14,580 bases of DNA from Methanomassiliicoccales archaeon. Lineage in GTDB: Archaea; Thermoplasmatota; Thermoplasmata; Methanomassiliicoccales; JACIVX01. This document shows positions 13,020-14,580 of the stretch, piece by piece; position 1 is the stretch's first letter; every line of letters starts with the position of its first letter. The translations under genes and the position numbers were made by a program. Where the stretch lies: positions 1-14,580 of the forward strand of contig JAJRAG010000020.1 of assembly GCA_028682925.1 (NCBI GenBank), given 5' to 3'. The notes below the pieces were generated by a model, which searched no databases, was not told where the DNA came from, and was given only the letters and a program-made list of their open reading frames with translations.

Positions 13020-14580
13020 ATGGACCCGATAGTCTACTTCATACCAATCGCGGGCATTGTCGGACTGTTATTCTCCGGGTACCTCACTTGGAACGTTTTC
13101 AAGAGGGACAAGGGGACACCAGAGATGAGAGTCATCGGAGATGCCATACGAGAAGGCGCAATGGCATATCTTGCCCGTCAATACAAGACAATTGCAGTGA
13201 TAAGTGTCATACTCACCCTCGTGATCTCGATCGGAATCAGGGTCGAAGTCGGCGTGGCTTTCATTCTTGGAGCCTTCTTCTCCGCCTTGTCGGGCTACAT
13301 CGGGATGTACGTCTCGGTCAACTCCAACATCAGAACGGCTAGCGGAGCCCGAAGATCATTGAACGAAGCGCTAGTCATCTCGTTCAGGGGAGGTGCCGTT
13401 TCGGGGCTCGCTGTCGTATCTCTGAGTCTTCTTGGGGTCGGAGGGGTCGTTTTCCTATACGACTACTTCTTCGGGCTCAAGGATGCACTCTTCTACGCGG
13501 TCGGATATGCCTTTGGTGCGAGCTTCGCTGCACTTTTCGCTCAGCTAGGTGGCGGTATCTATACAAAAGCCGCCGATGTCGGTGCGGACCTTGTAGGTAA
13601 GATCGAAGCAGGGATTCCTGAAGACGACCCGCGCAATCCCGCTGTCATCGCCGATCTTGTCGGTGATAACGTCGGGGATTGTGCGGGCAGAGGTGCGGAC
13701 CTTTTCGAGTCGACTGCTGCAGAGAACATCGGCGCGATGATTCTCGGCCTATCCATCTTCCTTGCGACCGGACAGCAACACTATGGATGGATATTCTTCC
13801 CTCTCGTCGTGCGTGCGTTCGGCGTATTCGCGGCCATCGTAGGGATAATGAGCGTTCGCATGAGAAACGAGGACGAGAGGCCAATGGCAGCATTGAATCG
13901 CGGATACTATGTTACAAGCATTCTAGCGGCTATATTCTTCTACTTCGTCGTAGACGAGATGCTTGGAAACATCGTCTACTTCTATTGTGGTCTAATCGGA
14001 ATCGTTCTGAGCATCATAATTGTCTACATAACCCAGTATTATACTTCCGGGGAGTGGAGACCGGTAAAGGATATTGCGAAGTCTTCCCAGACTGGCCCTG
14101 CGACAAACATAATTACTGGCTTCTCTGTAGGGTTGGAGACCGCGGCCATGCCGGTCATTGCCATATGTATTTCTTTGCTTGCGGCATACGCTCTCGGTCT
14201 CACAGCCGCTCCTGCAGGGGCGGACGCATTCGTCTACGGTCTGTACGGCACGGCCGTGGCCACGATGGGCATGCTTGCGACTTGTGCTTTCATACTGGCC
14301 GAGGACACGTTTGGGCCAATCACAGACAATGCCGGCGGCATAGTCGAGATGTCTGATCAGCCGGAGGACGTCCGGAGGAGGACTGACAGACTGGATGCGG
14401 TCGGAAACACAACAAAAGCTCTAACGAAGGGATACGCGATGGGCTCTGCTGCCTTGGCGGCATTCCTATTGTTCGCAGCCTATTTCGAAGAGATCACGAA
14501 GCTGATGAACGACAAGCTCAACGCAGTCGCTCCCGGCTCTGGCACCCTTACGTTGGCAGATGTCTTCCATGTCGATATCG
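13020..14580 (+). CDS. hppA: Membrane-bound proton-pumping pyrophosphatase, cut by the right window edge
   Basis: The visible 520 residues belong to the membrane pyrophosphatase family, which hydrolyses pyrophosphate to pump protons or sodium across the membrane. The substrate-binding acidic motifs are intact: ADVGADLVGKIEAG at about 185-198 and DNVGDCAGRGADLFES at 216-231, then EDTFGPITDNAGG at about 434-446. K466 in GNTTKALTKG occupies the position where potassium-dependent enzymes have alanine; lysine there is known to replace the potassium requirement, so a potassium-independent proton pump is predicted. About ten helices are visible and the remaining 150-200 residues lie beyond the window. 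GGAGGT six bases before the ATG fixes the start. It would conserve energy from pyrophosphate made in biosynthesis and support the cation and drug antiporters encoded nearby. Confidence 0.95.
   Translation, partial: MDPIVYFIPIAGIVGLLFSGYLTWNVFKRDKGTPEMRVIGDAIREGAMAYLARQYKTIAVISVILTLVISIGIRVEVGVAFILGAFFSALSGYIGMYVSVNSNIRTASGARRSLNEALVISFRGGAVSGLAVVSLSLLGVGGVVFLYDYFFGLKDALFYAVGYAFGASFAALFAQLGGGIYTKAADVGADLVGKIEAGIPEDDPRNPAVIADLVGDNVGDCAGRGADLFESTAAENIGAMILGLSIFLATGQQHYGWIFFPLVVRAFGVFAAIVGIMSVRMRNEDERPMAALNRGYYVTSILAAIFFYFVVDEMLGNIVYFYCGLIGIVLSIIIVYITQYYTSGEWRPVKDIAKSSQTGPATNIITGFSVGLETAAMPVIAICISLLAAYALGLTAAPAGADAFVYGLYGTAVATMGMLATCAFILAEDTFGPITDNAGGIVEMSDQPEDVRRRTDRLDAVGNTTKALTKGYAMGSAALAAFLLFAAYFEEITKLMNDKLNAVAPGSGTLTLADVFHVDI

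Noticed and set aside
1..14580. Search for defence systems, CRISPR repeats, insertion sequences or phage genes.
   Set aside because: No transposase, nuclease, reverse transcriptase, integrase, regular spaced repeat or long terminal inverted repeat was seen on either strand.

Overview
The window looks like the chromosome of an archaeon. Deoxyhypusine synthase (6685-7623, minus) belongs to the hypusine pathway of archaea and eukaryotes. Several genes have archaeal TATA boxes about 26 bases before the start of a leaderless reading frame (1414, 9018, 11464). Other genes have strong GGAGGT or GGTGA ribosome sites. Many small open frames encode membrane proteins or zinc ribbons. A euryarchaeal (Thermoplasmatota-like) origin is my guess from overall gene style, not something the sequence proves. 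I see no rRNA, tRNA, CRISPR array, insertion sequence or defence system.

Layout. Bases 1-3240 are an accessory-looking stretch of small membrane or helical proteins: an edge-truncated two-helix protein, a 52-residue amphipathic protein, a 47-residue membrane peptide, an apparently truncated membrane protein directly before a DUF308/HdeD-like protein, and a 131-residue four-helix protein. Bases 3237-3564 hold no gene but are rich in inverted repeats: a terminator-like hairpin, a pair of interleaved repeats that could form a pseudoknot, and a long hairpin. Next is a compact minus-strand operon of a hemerythrin-like protein and a 54-residue rubredoxin, transcribed from a TATA promoter bracketed by a perfect 10-base inverted repeat. 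Diverging from it are a double zinc-ribbon membrane protein and a DUF457/YdjM-like membrane protein.

Bases 5690-7623 (minus) hold deoxyhypusine synthase followed, with overlapping ends, by an NAD-type isocitrate/homoisocitrate/isopropylmalate dehydrogenase family enzyme. From about 7.6 kb the window looks like ordinary chromosome. A cation diffusion facilitator and an MFS exporter lie on the plus strand. On the minus strand are a polyprenol/dolichol-kinase-like membrane enzyme joined to a thymidylate-kinase-like protein, then an MgtC/DUF4010 membrane protein. Diverging from the last is a membrane pyrophosphatase that runs off the right edge and carries the lysine typical of potassium-independent proton pumps.

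Together the recognisable genes cover ion and metal transport, membrane energisation, iron-based oxygen or redox handling, translation-factor modification and lipid or nucleotide phosphorylation. There is no single obvious new machine. The parts most worth a second look are the promoter-bracketing inverted repeats, the structured 3.3-3.5 kb intergenic region, the hairpin around the ribosome site at 4558-4576, and the thymidylate-kinase homologue that lacks the usual DRY aspartate.
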